Shown here piece after piece: positions 1 through 8,128 of a stretch of 32,693 nt of DNA; within the stretch, counting starts at the first letter, position 1, and each line of letters begins with the position of its first letter. The DNA comes from UBA822 sp036336795 (GTDB taxonomy: Bacteria > Gemmatimonadota > Gemmatimonadetes > Longimicrobiales > Gaopeijiaceae). A program made the position numbers and the translations under genes. Under the pieces are notes generated by a model, which was not told the origin of the DNA, did not search any database, and was given only the letters and a program-made list of their open reading frames with translations. The stretch lies in contig JAYZFL010000055.1 of NCBI GenBank assembly GCA_036336795.1, forward strand, positions 1 to 32,693. Direction: 5' to 3'.

Positions 1-1
1 A

Positions 2-1078
2 CTTAAGGAACTCCAAGAGTTGGACCAAGAGATCGTCCAAGTGCGATCCACCGTTCAAAACTTCGAGGTCTTGCTGGAAGAAGTTGATGGTCCCGTACTT
101 CGCTCGGAGCAGGACGTCAAGGGTCTCCAGACACGCCTCCAGGCGATCAAGCTGGCAGAGAACAAAGTGGAGCTCAACATCGAGGAGAAACGGATCCGGT
201 CCAAGAAACTTCAAGAGCGAATGGAGGGGGTCCGAAACGTAAGGGAGGAAGCCGCTGTCCACGCGGAGCTCGAGATGGTTCGGAGAGCGCTAGAAACTGA
301 CGAGCAAGAGGCGCTCAGCCTGCTCGACCAAATCGGCCGGATTGAGGAGCGCCTTGGTGAGGAAGAGTTAGCCTACCAAGAGGCATTAACTGAAATAGAA
401 CCGCGCCGAGTCGAACTGACTCAAGAGCGACAGGGAGCTGAGAATCTCCTCGAAGAACTTGAAGGGAAAAGAGGAGCCTTTGCCGAAGGGATTGACCCCA
501 AAGAGAGACGAATTTACGAGAATATCATGGCGGGTTCTGGGGAAGTAGCTGTTTCCGAGCTTACGCAGGACGGAGCATGTGGGAACTGCTTCAGTCTTGT
601 ACCACTGCAGATTCAAAATGAAATTCGTCATGGGTCCGAAATGATGCGGTGTGAAGGGTGTGGGGTGATCTTGACGCCGGAATCAGCCGAGGGGATTGCC
701 CGAGCCGAAGTAGAGAATACAAGGATTTCAGATGCGCTGAGGGCTACGGAGGCGGAACGGGCTGTCATTGCGGAGTCGATTGCAATTGAGGAAGCTGAGG
801 AACTCCTGGTCGTTGAGACTGGGGAAGCCATGCCGACCGAAGAAGAAGCTGAGCCAGAAGTTATTTCCGATGCAATTGAGGAAGCTGAGGAAACCCTGGT
901 CGTTGAGGCTGGGGAAGCCATGCCGACCGACGAAGAAGCTGAGCCAGAAGTTATTTCCGAAGCCGGATCTGAGACTTCTACTTTGAAGGTTGATGAGGAC
1001 CCGCCGCTCAGCGAGGTCGGTGGGAGTGACCGGTCTGGGGACGACGAGACTATGGACGGGGAAGCAACCGATGTTTAG
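2..1078 (+). CDS. Coiled-coil C4 zinc-ribbon protein (CT398-like), 5' partial
   Basis: The reading frame is open to the left edge of the window, so the true start lies upstream; the TTG at 20 is internal. The first ~170 codons are charged and heptad-like, typical of a long coiled-coil hairpin. A C4 zinc ribbon follows: CxxC at 578-589 (CGNC) and CxxC at 650-661 (CEGC). This is the architecture of the CT398/YacF-like zinc-ribbon family, thought to be a nucleic-acid or secretion-associated adaptor; its exact role is unsettled. After the ribbon comes an unusual acidic tail of about 130 residues that includes a duplicated 30-residue unit, which is not part of the family core. The gene ends at TAG 1076-1078, and 265 bp without a convincing gene separate it from recJ. 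The family call is fairly secure; no specific function can be given. Confidence 0.8.
   Translation, partial: LKELQELDQEIVQVRSTVQNFEVLLEEVDGPVLRSEQDVKGLQTRLQAIKLAENKVELNIEEKRIRSKKLQERMEGVRNVREEAAVHAELEMVRRALETDEQEALSLLDQIGRIEERLGEEELAYQEALTEIEPRRVELTQERQGAENLLEELEGKRGAFAEGIDPKERRIYENIMAGSGEVAVSELTQDGACGNCFSLVPLQIQNEIRHGSEMMRCEGCGVILTPESAEGIARAEVENTRISDALRATEAERAVIAESIAIEEAEELLVVETGEAMPTEEEAEPEVISDAIEEAEETLVVEAGEAMPTDEEAEPEVISEAGSETSTLKVDEDPPLSEVGGSDRSGDDETMDGEATDV
781..960 (+). repeat. Two-copy 90-bp tandem direct repeat inside the acidic tail
   Basis: Copy 1 is 781-870 and copy 2 is 871-960. They differ at 4 of 90 positions by my count. The period is a multiple of three, so the repeat duplicates 30 residues in frame (each copy contains GEAMPT and AEPEVIS). 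The near identity suggests a recent duplication. Confidence 0.95.
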
Positions 1079-1343
1079 AGACTTGTTGAAGCATTGGGGT
1101 GCGGTTGTGTGAAGGAATCTTCTAGAGATCGGAGAGCGTTGCGGATCTGGTGTTTGGCGACACCTGGGACGAGAGCGAAAAAGCAAAGATAACCATGACG
1201 AGGTGGAGCAGAGCTACGGCGAGAAGGAGCGACGGACCATAGGCCTTCAAAGATTCCTCACTTACGGATAGGGCTGGTGCCCCTAACACGATTCACTGCA
1301 CTTCTTCAAGAGGCCTCTAAATGGGTCTTCCGGGATTGATGAC

Positions 1344-3125
1344 GTGGAAACTTCGCCATTTACTTCTCGACCGATCCTTCCGACGGTCACCCCAAGATGG
1401 GCGGAGCTCGGGCAAGTGCCTGCGGAAGTCACTCATGCCCTGAAAGATACCCTTTCTATGCCTGGTGTCCTTTGCGCACTCTTAGCGGTACGGGGATACG
1501 AAGATCCAGAGGAAGCTAAGAATTTTCTTCGACCTAGGTTCTCGGACCTCGCTCCTCCCGAGCTCCTTTTGGGGGCCGAGCAAGCAACGGCCCGAATCGA
1601 TCAGGCGATCGATGACGGACAGACTATCCTCGTGCACGGTGACTATGACGTAGACGGTGTGGCCGGCGCGGCCCTACTGACCAGGTGGATCCATCACCTG
1701 GGTGGCAGAGCCATTCCTTTTGTCCCCAATCGAGTAACGGATGGCTACGATCTTGGTCCGGCGGGAGTGAAAGCAGCGAAAAAGGCTGGAGCGGCACTAA
1801 TAGTTACGGTGGATTCGGGCATAAGAGCCCACGAAGTAATTGCCCGGGCGACCGCCGCCGGTCACGATGTCATCGTTACGGATCACCACACTCCTGCGGA
1901 AACGCTACCGCCCGCGCTTGCAATAGTTAATCCGAACCGTGCCGATTGTTCTTATCCGAATAAGGGGCTGTGTGGGACTGGGGTGGCGTATCGGTTGTCC
2001 GAGCTGCTGGCACTGAGGCGAGGGATTGCTCAGGAAGAACTTCACTCTTTGCTTGATCTCGTCGCAATAGCGACAATCGCAGACGTAGCCCCTCTGAACC
2101 AGGAAAACCGAACGCTTGTGCGCTACGGTCTCAAGGCTCTGGCACGGACCCAAATTCCTGGGCTGCGAGCTCTATTGAAAAGTACCGGCCTCGGTGACAG
2201 ACAGGTGGAGGCCGGACAAGTGGCTTTCCAGTTGGCACCTAGGATTAACGCAGGTGGGCGGATGGGGGAAGCAATGACCGCTCTCGACCTACTCATGACC
2301 GATGACTCAGCCAAGGCGCAGCAGCTTGCAGATCAACTGGAGATCGACAATAACAAGCGCCGTGAAGAAGAAGCTCGAACTCTGCGAGAAGTGCTCGATA
2401 AGCTGAACGTGACATTCGATCCGGAACGGGACTTCGGAGTGGTAGTCGAGGGCGTTGGATGGCACCCGGGAGTGATTGGCATCGTAGCTTCTCGGATCGT
2501 GGATCGCATCCATCGGCCTACTGTTCTCGTTACGGTTTCAAATGGACAGGGGAGGGGAAGCGCGCGATCCATCCCGGGTTTTAACTTGTTCGGTGCTATT
2601 TCCTCGTGTCGCGAGCACCTGGGTCGCTTTGGAGGGCACCGGGCTGCCGCGGGAATGGATATCGCTAGTGACCGAATTGACCCCTTCCGAGAGGCGTTCA
2701 ATAAAGAGGCCCGAGAGCGTCTTGGTGGAGAGGTTCCGTACCCTACCCTAAAGCCAGAGCTCGAGATTCGGCTTTCGGAGGCTACGGAGGAGGTGGCGCA
2801 TCTCTTATCCTACTTTGGGCCGTTCGGTATCGGTAACCCGAACCCTGTGTTCTTGGCTCGTGGAGTGGGACTCCTCAGTCCGGCTAGAGAGGTTGGCGAC
2901 GGCCATCTCAAGTTGAAGGTCTCCCAGCAGGATTGTTCACTTGACGCCATCGGCTTCAACCTGATTGAACGGATTCCTCCGGAGAGTTTGGGGACCGGAC
3001 CTGTAGACCTTGTCTTCAAGTTGAAGCTTGGAGTTTTTCGGGGCCGCCGCCGAGTAGAGGCTCATGTCCTAGATGTTCGGCCATCTGAGGTCGGCGGCGT
3101 TGGTTTTAGAGGGAATACAGAGTGA
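1344..3125 (+). CDS. recJ: Single-stranded-DNA-specific exonuclease RecJ
   Basis: RecJ is a 5'-3' exonuclease on single-stranded DNA that acts in RecFOR recombination, mismatch repair and base-excision repair in the cytoplasm. The 593-residue product matches the usual length. The DHH phosphoesterase motifs are in order: DYDVDG at residues 100-105, DSG at 157-159, DHH at 180-182 and an IADVAPL motif near 245. The DHHA1 motif GGHRAAAG is near residue 430, and a C-terminal OB-like region follows. The metal-binding Asp and His residues appear intact. The GTG start at 1344 fits the family N-terminus (PRW near residue 18) but has no obvious Shine-Dalgarno sequence. The stop overlaps the rsmD start (GTGA), so the two are probably translationally coupled. 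Confidence 0.96.
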   Translation: METSPFTSRPILPTVTPRWAELGQVPAEVTHALKDTLSMPGVLCALLAVRGYEDPEEAKNFLRPRFSDLAPPELLLGAEQATARIDQAIDDGQTILVHGDYDVDGVAGAALLTRWIHHLGGRAIPFVPNRVTDGYDLGPAGVKAAKKAGAALIVTVDSGIRAHEVIARATAAGHDVIVTDHHTPAETLPPALAIVNPNRADCSYPNKGLCGTGVAYRLSELLALRRGIAQEELHSLLDLVAIATIADVAPLNQENRTLVRYGLKALARTQIPGLRALLKSTGLGDRQVEAGQVAFQLAPRINAGGRMGEAMTALDLLMTDDSAKAQQLADQLEIDNNKRREEEARTLREVLDKLNVTFDPERDFGVVVEGVGWHPGVIGIVASRIVDRIHRPTVLVTVSNGQGRGSARSIPGFNLFGAISSCREHLGRFGGHRAAAGMDIASDRIDPFREAFNKEARERLGGEVPYPTLKPELEIRLSEATEEVAHLLSYFGPFGIGNPNPVFLARGVGLLSPAREVGDGHLKLKVSQQDCSLDAIGFNLIERIPPESLGTGPVDLVFKLKLGVFRGRRRVEAHVLDVRPSEVGGVGFRGNTE

Positions 3126-3649
3126 GGATCATAGCTGGCAGCTGGAAAGGCCGGAGACTCAAGGGTGTACGGGGTCGAGATGTGCGACCGACCACGGACC
3201 GCATACGTGAGTCTTGGATGGGGGCGATAGGTCAGGATCTGATCGGGGCGCACGTCCTCGATCTCTTTGCAGGATCCGGGGCTCTGGGGTTGGAGGCTTT
3301 GAGTCGAGGTGCGTCGAGCGTCGTTTTTGTCGAGCGCTCGCGGAGAGCGCTAGCCACTCTACGGGCCAACGTCCAGCTTCTGGATGCGGAGTCGAGAGTG
3401 ACGGTCATCGCCAATGACGCGACCTCTTTCGCGAAAAGTCTTACGAGTGGAGCGTACGACCTGGCGCTTGCAGATCCACCCTATGGAAGAGGACTGGCCA
3501 GTTATCTCATTGAGATCTTCCGGAAGAGCGAGTTTGCGTCCCAGCTCTGGGTTGAGCATCCTAGGACAGATCTGATGCCTGAGTTTCCTGGACTCCGGCA
3601 GCGAAAATATGGGCACACTGTCATCTCGATCGTTGAGGCGAATCCATGA
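3122..3649 (+). CDS. rsmD: 16S rRNA (guanine966-N2)-methyltransferase RsmD
   Basis: RsmD methylates G966 of 16S rRNA in the assembled small subunit, using S-adenosylmethionine. The 175-residue protein has the family opening MRIIAGSWKGRRL, then RPTTDRIRE at 22-30, the SAM-binding loop FAGSGALG at 49-56 and the catalytic DPPY motif at 118-121. The start is GTG within the GTGA shared with the recJ stop, and the stop overlaps the coaD start as ATGA. The rsmD-coaD pairing is common across bacteria and supports both calls. Confidence 0.96.
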   Translation: MRIIAGSWKGRRLKGVRGRDVRPTTDRIRESWMGAIGQDLIGAHVLDLFAGSGALGLEALSRGASSVVFVERSRRALATLRANVQLLDAESRVTVIANDATSFAKSLTSGAYDLALADPPYGRGLASYLIEIFRKSEFASQLWVEHPRTDLMPEFPGLRQRKYGHTVISIVEANP

Positions 3650-4146
3650 TGCGTGATCAATCGGTGGTGGCCATCTATCCGGGCTCTTTCGATCCAATAA
3701 CAAAGGGGCATGAAGATGTTGCACGCCGCTCTCTACGGATTGTGGATCGTGTGATTGTCGCGGTTGCCCACACCGCGACGCAGATCAAAGGAAGTTTGTT
3801 CAGCCCTTCGGAGCGCGTGGAAATGATTCAGGAGGTTTTCGCGGACGAGGAGCGAATTGAAGCGGCTGAATTCGAGGGACTCCTTGTAAATGTTGCGAGG
3901 GACCTGGGCGCGCAGGTCGTCATACGAGGCCTGCGAGCCGTCTCGGATTTCGAGTATGAGTTCCAGATGGCGCAGATGAACAGAGAACTATGGAGTGACA
4001 TGGAAACGATTTTCCTGACTCCCGATCAAAGGTATTCATTCCTTTCTGCATCCCTGGTCCGTGAAGTGGCCCGTCTTGATGGTGACGTGTCTAGCTTCGT
4101 ATCTGGCTCTGTTCTGAAGCGCTTGGAAGGGATGCTTAGGGAATGA
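3646..4146 (+). CDS. coaD: Phosphopantetheine adenylyltransferase
   Basis: CoaD transfers AMP from ATP to 4'-phosphopantetheine, the penultimate step of coenzyme A synthesis. The 166-residue length is normal. The nucleotidyltransferase motifs are visible: GSFDP at residues 13-17, TKGH at 19-22 with the catalytic His at 22, and the RGLRAVSDFEYEFQMA segment in the middle. The YSFLSASLVREVA segment corresponds to the usual ISSTxVRE motif. There are two adjacent ATGs (3646, 3649); the first overlaps the rsmD stop and is preferred. The stop again overlaps a downstream ATG (4143). Confidence 0.96.
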   Translation: MMRDQSVVAIYPGSFDPITKGHEDVARRSLRIVDRVIVAVAHTATQIKGSLFSPSERVEMIQEVFADEERIEAAEFEGLLVNVARDLGAQVVIRGLRAVSDFEYEFQMAQMNRELWSDMETIFLTPDQRYSFLSASLVREVARLDGDVSSFVSGSVLKRLEGMLRE

Positions 4147-4334
4147 AGTTGTTCGATCACGTCATCAAGATTGATGATGCGATCTTCTTTTCTGATAGTT
4201 TATGGACTGCTCGGAGCTGTGAATATTTCCTCCTCGGGCTGTTTCTTTTATGGTTTTTGCAGGGCTTGAAGTATGTGCGCCCGCGTCCCCGAGTGAGCCG
4301 ATCCAAGACCGAGGTACAATGGCATTTCAGGTAA
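4143..4334 (+). CDS. Possible small membrane protein between coaD and the STAS gene
   Basis: This is a 63-codon ORF whose ATG overlaps the coaD stop (ATGA), the same junction used by the preceding genes. Residues 28-45 are strongly hydrophobic (YFLLGLFLLWFLQGL) and are followed by a basic tail, so a single membrane helix is possible. It overlaps the STAS gene by 16 bp. I do not recognise a family. It could be a real small protein, a decayed gene stub like those at the hpt and punA positions, or chance. The positional coupling is the main argument for it. Confidence 0.3.
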   Translation: MKLFDHVIKIDDAIFFSDSLWTARSCEYFLLGLFLLWFLQGLKYVRPRPRVSRSKTEVQWHFR

Positions 4335-4648
4335 GCAAGTCGGGCGATGTGATGGTTATCGATGTTGAGGGCCAGCTCATCGTCGGAAATCGTCAGGCAT
4401 TGAAGCAGAAGATTCTCGACGAACTCGGGGCTGGGGAGCGTAAGTTCATCGTAAACTTCTCAGATACTGACTATATCGACTCCTCGGGGTTGGGCGTCCT
4501 TGTGTCGCTCTCGAAGAAGATCCGGGAACAGGAAGGGGTACTCCGATTGGCTAGTCTCAACGAAGACCTTCGAACACTTTTTGAGCTTACAAAGCTCGAC
4601 ACGCTCTTCGAAATTGCCGACTCCCGAGAAAAGTCGGATGTCCTCTGA
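4319..4648 (+). CDS. STAS-domain anti-sigma factor antagonist
   Basis: This 109-residue stand-alone STAS protein is of the SpoIIAA/RsbV type. These proteins bind anti-sigma or serine-kinase partners and are switched off by phosphorylation of a conserved serine. The motif DSSGLG is at residues 54-59. By alignment with SpoIIAA, in which Ser58 is phosphorylated, Ser55 is the expected phosphosite. The frame is open further upstream, but the ATG at 4319 is chosen because GAGG lies just before it at 4311-4314 and the STAS fold begins at once (FQVSKSGDVMVIDVEGQL). No partner kinase or sigma factor is encoded in the window. The 3' end overlaps rsmA by 11 bp. Confidence 0.88.
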   Translation: MAFQVSKSGDVMVIDVEGQLIVGNRQALKQKILDELGAGERKFIVNFSDTDYIDSSGLGVLVSLSKKIREQEGVLRLASLNEDLRTLFELTKLDTLFEIADSREKSDVL

Positions 4649-5471
4649 TTCGTCCGCCGATCGACCTCACATACGGGCCAAGAGATCCCTAGGACAGAAT
4701 TTCCTCGTCGATCCGAATCTTCAGCGGAAGATTGTAGACCTGCTGTCCTGCTCTACCACGGACACTGTATTGGAAATCGGTCCGGGGCACGGTGCATTGA
4801 CCCGGCATCTAATCGGACGTGTGGGATATCTTGTGCTGGTCGAATTGGACGATCAGTTGGTTGAGGAGTTGGCACAGGACTGGGGAACTCATCCCGACGT
4901 CGAGCTTCATCATCGAGATTTCCTTGAGCTCGATTTGGCTTCCGTAGTTGGAGACCTATCGAAACTTACTGTGGTCGGAAATATCCCCTACAGCATTACA
5001 GCTCCGGTCATCTTTAAGCTTCTCGAAAGGCCGCGGCCTCAGGACATTCTGCTGATGGTACAGCGGGAAGTTGGCGACAGGCTTCTCGCAGATCCTGGCA
5101 CGTCCGAGTACGGAGCGATGACGGTGGGGGTGCAAAGTGTAGCTGAAGTGAAGCGGATGCTCAGTGTGTCAAGACGAGCTTTCCGGCCGATTCCCCGAGT
5201 AGACTCGTCTGTCGTCCGGATCCGTCCAATCTTCCCGCCACCGATTTCGGAAATCGAGGAACAGTCTCTCAGAACCCTAACTCGAGCGACTTTTCAGTGG
5301 CGGCGGAAGCAACTCCAAAAGATCCTTCGTGAACATGCGGATCTGCGGTTTAATCAATCCTTAATAGACGGGATAGCGGAGGAGATGGGTTGGGACCTCA
5401 CGCGGAGACCCGAGACCCTTTCTCCGGACGACTTCATCCGCCTGGCGCGTTTCGTGTCCTCGTACGAGTAG
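4638..5471 (+). CDS. rsmA: 16S rRNA dimethyladenosine transferase RsmA (KsgA)
   Basis: RsmA dimethylates the two adjacent adenines in the 3'-terminal hairpin of 16S rRNA (A1518/A1519 in E. coli), a late step of 30S assembly. The start at ATG 4638 gives 277 residues, close to the E. coli length. The frame extends upstream, but only this start places the family opening RAKRSLGQNFLVDP near the N-terminus. The SAM-binding GPGHG is at 48-52 and the catalytic NIPY at 115-118. A C-terminal region with RRKQLQKIL follows. It overlaps the STAS gene by 11 bp. It is followed by 142 bp containing the rex control region. Confidence 0.96.
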   Translation: MSSDSSADRPHIRAKRSLGQNFLVDPNLQRKIVDLLSCSTTDTVLEIGPGHGALTRHLIGRVGYLVLVELDDQLVEELAQDWGTHPDVELHHRDFLELDLASVVGDLSKLTVVGNIPYSITAPVIFKLLERPRPQDILLMVQREVGDRLLADPGTSEYGAMTVGVQSVAEVKRMLSVSRRAFRPIPRVDSSVVRIRPIFPPPISEIEEQSLRTLTRATFQWRRKQLQKILREHADLRFNQSLIDGIAEEMGWDLTRRPETLSPDDFIRLARFVSSYE

Positions 5472-5557
5472 CAGGGCGCTCCGACATTACCGATCAGGCA
5501 AGTCGGATCGTTCGATGGAATGCTTGCGTTGGCGCCGGCGCCCTTGTCGCCCTACTG

Positions 5558-5575
5558 TTGTGAACCTTTTCACAA
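5558..5575. promoter_or_regulatory. Rex operator upstream of rex
   Basis: TTGTGAACCTTTTCACAA is a perfect 7-4-7 inverted repeat and matches the known Rex consensus (TTGTGAA-N4-TTCACAA). It lies 38 bp before the chosen rex ATG, which implies autoregulation by the NADH/NAD+ ratio. It also argues against any rex start upstream of it. A 12-bp palindrome, GGCGCCGGCGCC, lies just upstream at 5531-5542. No convincing -35/-10 pair could be assigned. Confidence 0.9.
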
Positions 5576-5613
5576 GTGTGGGTGTGGCAGGGAAAGTGGG
5601 ATTCGACGTGTCC

Positions 5614-6249
5614 ATGTCAAAGAAAATCTCGGAGTCTGTGATACGGCGCCTTTCTCTCTATCTCCGAAATTTGGAGGATTTGCAAAGGGAGGGACTCGCC
5701 ACGGTTTCGAGCGAGGAAATGTCAGGGCGGAGTGGTACGACAGCCGCCCAGGTTCGGAAAGACTTGTCTTTGTTTGGATCTTTCGGTAAGCGAGGTCTGG
5801 GTTACCAGGTCTCGGAGCTTGCTGAGCGCATCCGCAAAATCCTGGGTCTTGACCGGCGATGGAGACTCGGCCTAATCGGTGTCGGTCGCATCGGCTCCGC
5901 CCTCGTAGAATACGATGGATTCGGCCAACGCGGATATGATTTGGTTGCCATCTTCGATTCGGCCGCATCTAAAGTGGGTGAGATCCGGGGTGGTCTTACT
6001 GTGCTCCATGTAGACGAATTCGAGGTTGCTGCTAGAGAGGAGAACATCGAAATCGTGATTCTTTCTATCCCCCTTGAGGCGGTCTCGTCGGTCATGGATC
6101 GGGTAAGTAGAGCAGGCGTAACGGGGATCCTCAGCTTCGCCCCTACTAAACTGGAGGTTCCGGAGGGAGCTGCCGTAAAGTACGTAAACATGGTCATGGA
6201 GCTCGAGGCTCTGTCTTTCGCTCTGAGTCAGCAGGAAGAAAAGGCGTGA
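5614..6249 (+). CDS. rex: Redox-sensing transcriptional repressor Rex
   Basis: Rex is a dimeric repressor that senses the NADH/NAD+ ratio and releases DNA when NADH is high. It typically controls fermentation and respiration genes. The product is 211 residues, the normal size. An N-terminal winged helix (about 1-60, with VRKDLSLFGSFGKRGLGY) is followed by a Rossmann domain with GVGRIGSAL at 89-97 and a C-terminal swapped helix (MELEALSFAL). The frame is open upstream to 5515, but such starts would put the operator inside the gene. ATG 5614 gives the usual KISESVIRRL opening; GTG 5608 or 5596 are alternatives. The stop overlaps a downstream GTG as GTGA. Confidence 0.95.
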   Translation: MSKKISESVIRRLSLYLRNLEDLQREGLATVSSEEMSGRSGTTAAQVRKDLSLFGSFGKRGLGYQVSELAERIRKILGLDRRWRLGLIGVGRIGSALVEYDGFGQRGYDLVAIFDSAASKVGEIRGGLTVLHVDEFEVAAREENIEIVILSIPLEAVSSVMDRVSRAGVTGILSFAPTKLEVPEGAAVKYVNMVMELEALSFALSQQEEKA

Positions 6250-6413
6250 TAGGAGACGGTGCGCTTCTCCACACTACAGCCTTGTTTCGTGCAGGGAACT
6301 TTCACTATCTGCTCGAGTTCGATCAGGAGGTTCTGGGACTTCCTGCCAATCCCCGACCTCGTGATTACGCAACGTTAATTGACTTTAGCCTTGCTCCCCG
6401 ATGGACCACCTGA
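6246..6413 (+). CDS. Unrecognised 55-residue ORF between rex and glyA
   Basis: The GTG start shares GTGA with the rex stop, and the ORF ends 13 bp inside glyA, so it fills the whole rex-glyA gap. The product begins MIGDGALLHTTALFRAG and ends LIDFSLAPRWTT. It has no membrane segment and no motif I can identify. Codon choice looks like that of its neighbours. It may be a small coupled gene in the Rex transcript or the in-frame stub of a larger lost gene. Chance is possible but would need an open frame that exactly bridges both neighbours. Confidence 0.4.
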   Translation: MIGDGALLHTTALFRAGNFHYLLEFDQEVLGLPANPRPRDYATLIDFSLAPRWTT

Positions 6414-7660
6414 AAACTACTGACCCCGAGATTTTCGCTGCTGTTCAGAGCGAAATCACCCGCCAGTGTATGCAGCTGGAACTCATTGCGAGTGAGAACT
6501 TCACCTCACTGCCAGTTCTCGAAGCCATGGGTACAGTTTTTGCGAATAAATATGCGGAAGGACTTCCCGGGAAACGCTATTACGGTGGCTGCGAATACGT
6601 GGATGTGGCTGAAGATCTCGCTCGAAGCCGTGCCATGAAATTGTTTTCGGCCGAGCATGCTAATGTCCAACCACATTCAGGGGCGCAAGCCAACATGGCT
6701 GTCTACTTCGCCTTGCTCGAGCCTGGCAACACGATTCTTGGGATGAATCTCAGTCACGGAGGCCATCTGACACACGGATCATCCGTGAATTTCAGTGGCC
6801 AGATGTATCGGGTTGAGGCCTACGGAGTCCGGGACTCCGATAGTCGCATCGACTACGATGCCCTCCGCACACAGGCATTGGAAAATCGTCCCGAACTAAT
6901 CATAGCAGGAGCAAGTGCTTACCCGCGGGTCATTGACTTCGAAGCCTTTGGGGCGATCGCGGATGAGGTGGGTGCGTATTTAGTCGTCGATATGGCACAC
7001 ATCGCAGGTTTGGTGGCCACTGGCCTCCATCCCAGCCCGGTAGCGTACGCCGATGTAGTCACGTCGACGACCCACAAGACGCTTCGAGGGCCCAGAGGTG
7101 GGCTTATCCTCTGTAAGGAAAAGCACGCTCGGAAGATCGACAAGTCGGTCTTTCCCGGTACGCAAGGAGGTCCTCTAATGCACGTCATTGCCTCGAAGGC
7201 GGTGGCATTTAAGGAAGCCCTAGAACCCGACTTCAAAAGATACCAACAACAAATTATCATGAACTCCCAAGCACTTGCCGAACGACTCCTAGAGTGGGGC
7301 TTTTCCCTCGTAAGTGGTGGCACGGATACCCATCTCCTCCTCGTGGATTTGAGGGGAAGCCATGAGGATCTTACCGGGAAGGAAGCTGAGCAGGTGCTGG
7401 AGCGAGCTGGTATGACTGTGAACAAGAATACGGTCCCCGGCGAATCTCGGCCTCCCTTTGTCACGTCTGGCCTCCGGATCGGCACAGCTGCCGTGACGAC
7501 CCGGGGACTGGGTGAGAGTGAGATGCGGCAGATTGCTGACTGGATTGCGAGAGTACTCGCCCGACCTTCGAGTGAAAAGGTGATCGAAGCGACCCGTCGG
7601 GAGGTCGAAACAATGTGTGAGGCATTTCCGATTTATCAAGAACTTATCACTCCGTTTTAA
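6401..7660 (+). CDS. glyA: Serine hydroxymethyltransferase
   Basis: GlyA interconverts serine and glycine with tetrahydrofolate. It needs pyridoxal phosphate and is the main source of one-carbon units. The 419-residue length is typical. The opening has LELIASENF, then the YAEGLPGKRYYGG segment. The PLP-binding lysine is K226 in STTHKTLRGPRGG, and SGLRIGTAAVTTRG is near the C-terminus. The ATG at 6401 gives the normal family N-terminus. It overlaps the upstream 55-codon ORF by 13 bp and may be carried on the rex transcript. Confidence 0.97.
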   Translation: MDHLKTTDPEIFAAVQSEITRQCMQLELIASENFTSLPVLEAMGTVFANKYAEGLPGKRYYGGCEYVDVAEDLARSRAMKLFSAEHANVQPHSGAQANMAVYFALLEPGNTILGMNLSHGGHLTHGSSVNFSGQMYRVEAYGVRDSDSRIDYDALRTQALENRPELIIAGASAYPRVIDFEAFGAIADEVGAYLVVDMAHIAGLVATGLHPSPVAYADVVTSTTHKTLRGPRGGLILCKEKHARKIDKSVFPGTQGGPLMHVIASKAVAFKEALEPDFKRYQQQIIMNSQALAERLLEWGFSLVSGGTDTHLLLVDLRGSHEDLTGKEAEQVLERAGMTVNKNTVPGESRPPFVTSGLRIGTAAVTTRGLGESEMRQIADWIARVLARPSSEKVIEATRREVETMCEAFPIYQELITPF

Positions 7661-7710
7661 AGAGAGTTGCCTAGGGTAGCGCTAGGACTACAAGCACGTC
7701 AGATTTGGCT

Positions 7711-8091
7711 ATGACCGATCTCCAATTTGCTGAAGAGGTATTGGATCAATTGCAGGAAAAGCATCCGCGATTCCACGGGAAGTCCTACCTCTTTCTCCTC
7801 TCCGCTCTGCACCACGTGATACAGACTCTTGAAGAGCCTCGACATATCACGGGCGAGGAGCTTTCGAATGGGGTTCGTTGTCTGGCGTTGGAGCGCTTTG
7901 GACCTATGGCTCGTTCGGTGCTTCAGCATTGGGGAATCCTTTCCACCGAAGACTTGGGCGACATCGTTTTCGCTTTGGTGGACTGCGGCGTTCTCATCCG
8001 ACAAGAGGGTGATAGCCGCGAAGATTTCCGAGATGTTTTCGACTTCGAGGAAGCGTTTGAACGGAATTATCCCTGGGCTCCAGGGATCTAG
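7711..8091 (+). CDS. Minf_1886 family protein (uncharacterised)
   Basis: A 126-residue soluble protein matching the uncharacterised Minf_1886 family. It has the family pattern of a short helical N-terminus, then ITGEELSNGVRCLALERFGPMA, a VLQHWGI turn, GDIVFALVDCGVL, and the C-terminal SREDFRDVFDFEEAF segment. No enzymatic motif is evident. A TTG at 7705 is an alternative start; ATG 7711 is preferred. It sits 50 bp after glyA and is followed by a small zinc-ribbon gene, a pairing that suggests a shared but unknown role. Confidence 0.8.
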   Translation: MTDLQFAEEVLDQLQEKHPRFHGKSYLFLLSALHHVIQTLEEPRHITGEELSNGVRCLALERFGPMARSVLQHWGILSTEDLGDIVFALVDCGVLIRQEGDSREDFRDVFDFEEAFERNYPWAPGI

Positions 8092-8118
8092 TCACGTACG
8101 TCAACTATCTACCGTTGT

Positions 8119-8128
8119 GGGGGGGGGG
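8119..8128 (+). repeat. Poly-G tract (10 G) in the ribosome-binding region
   Basis: Ten consecutive G residues lie 7 bp before the ATG at 8136, where the Shine-Dalgarno sequence would be. Tracts of this kind change length by slippage, so translation of the downstream gene could vary. An assembly or sequencing artefact in the tract length cannot be excluded. Confidence 0.85.

Noticed and set aside
1079..1343. 265-bp gap before recJ considered as RNase P RNA or a decayed gene
   Set aside because: No RNase P core sequences are visible, and none of the three plus-strand frames resembles a protein I know. Small stems such as GGTGT/ACACC lack a U-tract.
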